DNA of 64,000 nt from Epilithonimonas sp042695135 (lineage in GTDB: Bacteria > Bacteroidota > Bacteroidia > Flavobacteriales > Weeksellaceae). The notes beneath the pieces were generated by a model that was not told the DNA's origin, made no database searches, and was given only the letters and a program-made list of their open reading frames with translations. The DNA lies in assembly GCF_042695135.1 (NCBI RefSeq), contig NZ_CP170547.1, positions 2,666,001 to 2,730,000 on the forward strand, given 5' to 3'. Positions 62,931 to 64,000 of this stretch are shown here, piece by piece. Each line of letters starts with the position of its first letter. Positions within the stretch are counted from its first letter, which is position 1. The position numbers and the translations under genes are program-made.

Positions 62931-63443
62931 TCAACCTTTCATTGCCAATGCCGGAAAATTTCTTTTCACTTCGCATCGCAGGCATCCAAGTATGAATTCC
63001 ATAAAATAATGTTTGGCTGCCAGAGGATTTGTCAAAGGATGAAGATCTATCCGGTCCGAAAGGATAATATCGCCTTGATAAGAAATTGCAAAATGGGCAA
63101 AAATCTCACCTCCGGATTCAGGAACAGGTGTTGCATAGCCTGTTGTTGCTATTGCCCAATCTGTATCAAAGATTTTGGCAGCATTCAGTACCATGGTTTC
63201 TGTGATGTTTTTTGAGACACAATTTTCAGCTTCTGCTTCTTCCGGGTGTATGTCAAGATGTTTAATTTTTTCGTTTGCAGTATAAGCAGTCATTCCCCCG
63301 TTGAAAAATTTTTCAGCATCCGGCATTTCAGAAAAAGCCAATTGCAAAAACCCGGAGGTAACACTTTCTGCAATAGAAATGGTCTCGCTGCGATCAATCA
63401 GATAATGACTGATTTTGTCTAATAATACTTTTGGAAATTCCAT
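62931..63443 (-). CDS. CinA-family protein, nicotinamide-nucleotide amidohydrolase domain only
   Basis: A 170-residue stand-alone CinA C-terminal domain. ISIAESVTSGFLQLAFSEMP, FFNGGMTAYTANEKIKHLDI and AIATTGYATPVPESGGEIFAH are the PncC-type motifs, deamidating nicotinamide mononucleotide. The N-terminal molybdopterin-like domain of full CinA is absent, as in many bacterial PncC proteins. Activity is inferred from family. Confidence 0.85.
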   Translation of the reverse strand: MEFPKVLLDKISHYLIDRSETISIAESVTSGFLQLAFSEMPDAEKFFNGGMTAYTANEKIKHLDIHPEEAEAENCVSKNITETMVLNAAKIFDTDWAIATTGYATPVPESGGEIFAHFAISYQGDIILSDRIDLHPLTNPLAAKHYFMEFILGCLRCEVKRNFPALAMKG

Positions 63444-63526
63444 AGCTTGATATATTTTGTGGTTGATTTTTCGGGGATGATGAAATGATAATTTACACTA
63501 AACAAATCTTCTGCCACATTATCATT

Positions 63527-63562
63527 ATAAAAAAATAAGCTCCAAATTAATTTGGAGCTTAT
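63527..63562 (-). terminator. Terminator of the cold-shock gene
   Basis: Perfect stem ATAAGCTCCAAATT / AATTTGGAGCTTAT, followed on the minus strand by T-run; 28 bp after the stop. Confidence 0.8.
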
Positions 63563-63590
63563 CATTTTCAATGGAAAAAACTTTTTATGC

Positions 63591-63785
63591 TTACGCAAGT
63601 TTTACATTAACTGCGTTTAATCCTTTTTGTCCTTTTTGTACTTCAAAAGTTACTTTGTCATTCTCACGAATGTTTCTGCTAACTAAACCTGATGAGTGTA
63701 CAAAGATGTCGTCTCCTCCAGCTGATGGAGAAATGAATCCGAAACCTTTTGTTTCGTTGAAAAATTTTACTGTGCCTTCTTGCAT
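63591..63785 (-). CDS. Cold-shock protein (CspA family)
   Basis: Single-stranded nucleic-acid chaperone. A 64-residue OB-fold with RNP1 (KGFGFI) and RNP2 (DIFVH), the length and both motifs typical of CspA/CspC. It is transcribed leftward and followed by a strong terminator. A second cold-shock gene lies just upstream at the window edge. Confidence 0.93.
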   Translation of the reverse strand: MQEGTVKFFNETKGFGFISPSAGGDDIFVHSSGLVSRNIRENDKVTFEVQKGQKGLNAVNVKLA

Positions 63786-63820
63786 TGTAATGGTATTAAA
63801 AAATTGTTGTTATAAATTAT

Positions 63821-64000
63821 CTATTTGATAAGTTGAATGTTGATTGCAGAGTAACCTTTTGGTGATCTTTCTTTTTCGAAAGACACTTTGTTTCCTTTTT
63901 TCACCAGATGCACACAATTGTTGCTATGGAAGAAAACATTTTCTTTGTTATTATCCTCTGTTATAAATCCGTAACCTTTTTCACTGAAGAAAGTTACGAT
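63821..64000 (-). CDS. Second cold-shock-domain protein (5' end outside window)
   Basis: The frame is open to the right edge. The visible 59 residues include VTFFSEKGYGFITED (RNP1-like), ENVFFHSNN (RNP2-like), VKKGNKVSFEKERSPKGYSA and stop. It is a cold-shock domain with Phe-Phe-His instead of Phe-Val-His. It is distinct from the neighbouring CspA, the two are probably transcribed in tandem, and the N-terminus is missing here. Confidence 0.85.
   Translation of the reverse strand: MVTFFSEKGYGFITEDNNKENVFFHSNNCVHLVKKGNKVSFEKERSPKGYSAINIQLIK

Noticed and set aside
1..64000. CRISPR array, tRNA or rRNA genes
   Set aside because: No regularly spaced repeats and no clover-leaf or rRNA-like sequence were noticed on reading either strand; a covariance search was not possible.

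Overview
The window is AT-rich chromosomal DNA of a Flavobacteriia-type Bacteroidetes, most like Chryseobacterium or a close Weeksellaceae relative. The signs are a SusC/SusD pair, C-terminal type IX secretion (T9SS) sorting tails on secreted enzymes, TTG starts without Shine-Dalgarno sequences, and dispersed intergenic palindromes. The genus is an inference from gene content and protein style, not from a marker gene.

Layout. 1-7.5 kb is housekeeping: the end of lgt, a threonine aldolase, a DtxR/MntR regulator, dnaJ and grpE, an S41 protease lipoprotein and a DUF2807 protein. 7.7-8.7 kb holds an IS1-family element that has cut a secreted-protein gene down to its first 27 codons.

8.7-48 kb is one large pectin-utilisation locus. 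A LacI-type regulator gene opens it. Leftward-transcribed genes then encode secreted or envelope enzymes: two PL1 pectate lyases, three CE8 pectin methylesterases, a GH28 polygalacturonase, a GH43, a GH105, two CE12-type acetylesterases, three alpha/beta-hydrolase esterases, two small T9SS-exported proteins of unknown function, and SusD and SusC. Rightward genes encode the cytoplasmic uronate pathway: kduI, kduD, uxaC, kdgF, kdgK, a YhcH-family gene, kdgA, a hexuronate transporter, uxaB and uxaA. Polymer is cut and de-esterified outside, imported by SusCD and trimmed. Saturated galacturonate then flows through UxaC, UxaB and UxaA, and unsaturated uronate through KdgF, KduI and KduD. Both branches meet at 2-keto-3-deoxygluconate, which KdgK and KdgA split. 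A 14-bp palindrome, consensus TGYAATCGATTRCA, occurs six times. Four copies are at the promoters of susC, kduI and the two small secreted genes, and two are about 200-230 bp further upstream of the latter. It looks like the LacI-type operator of the locus.

48-52 kb carries two AraC-family regulators, each with a short-chain dehydrogenase, plus an NTF2-like protein. 52-62.5 kb is a DNA-repair region: Ku with a LigD whose reading frame breaks at an A10 tract, a flavin split-barrel protein, and a four-gene cluster of MBL-fold exonuclease, ATP-dependent ligase, Lhr-like helicase and PdeM-like endonuclease. The window ends with a SemiSWEET transporter, a CinA-like amidohydrolase and two cold-shock proteins, the last cut by the window edge. 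Several families of short palindromic or direct repeats sit between co-directional genes. No tRNA, rRNA or CRISPR array was seen.
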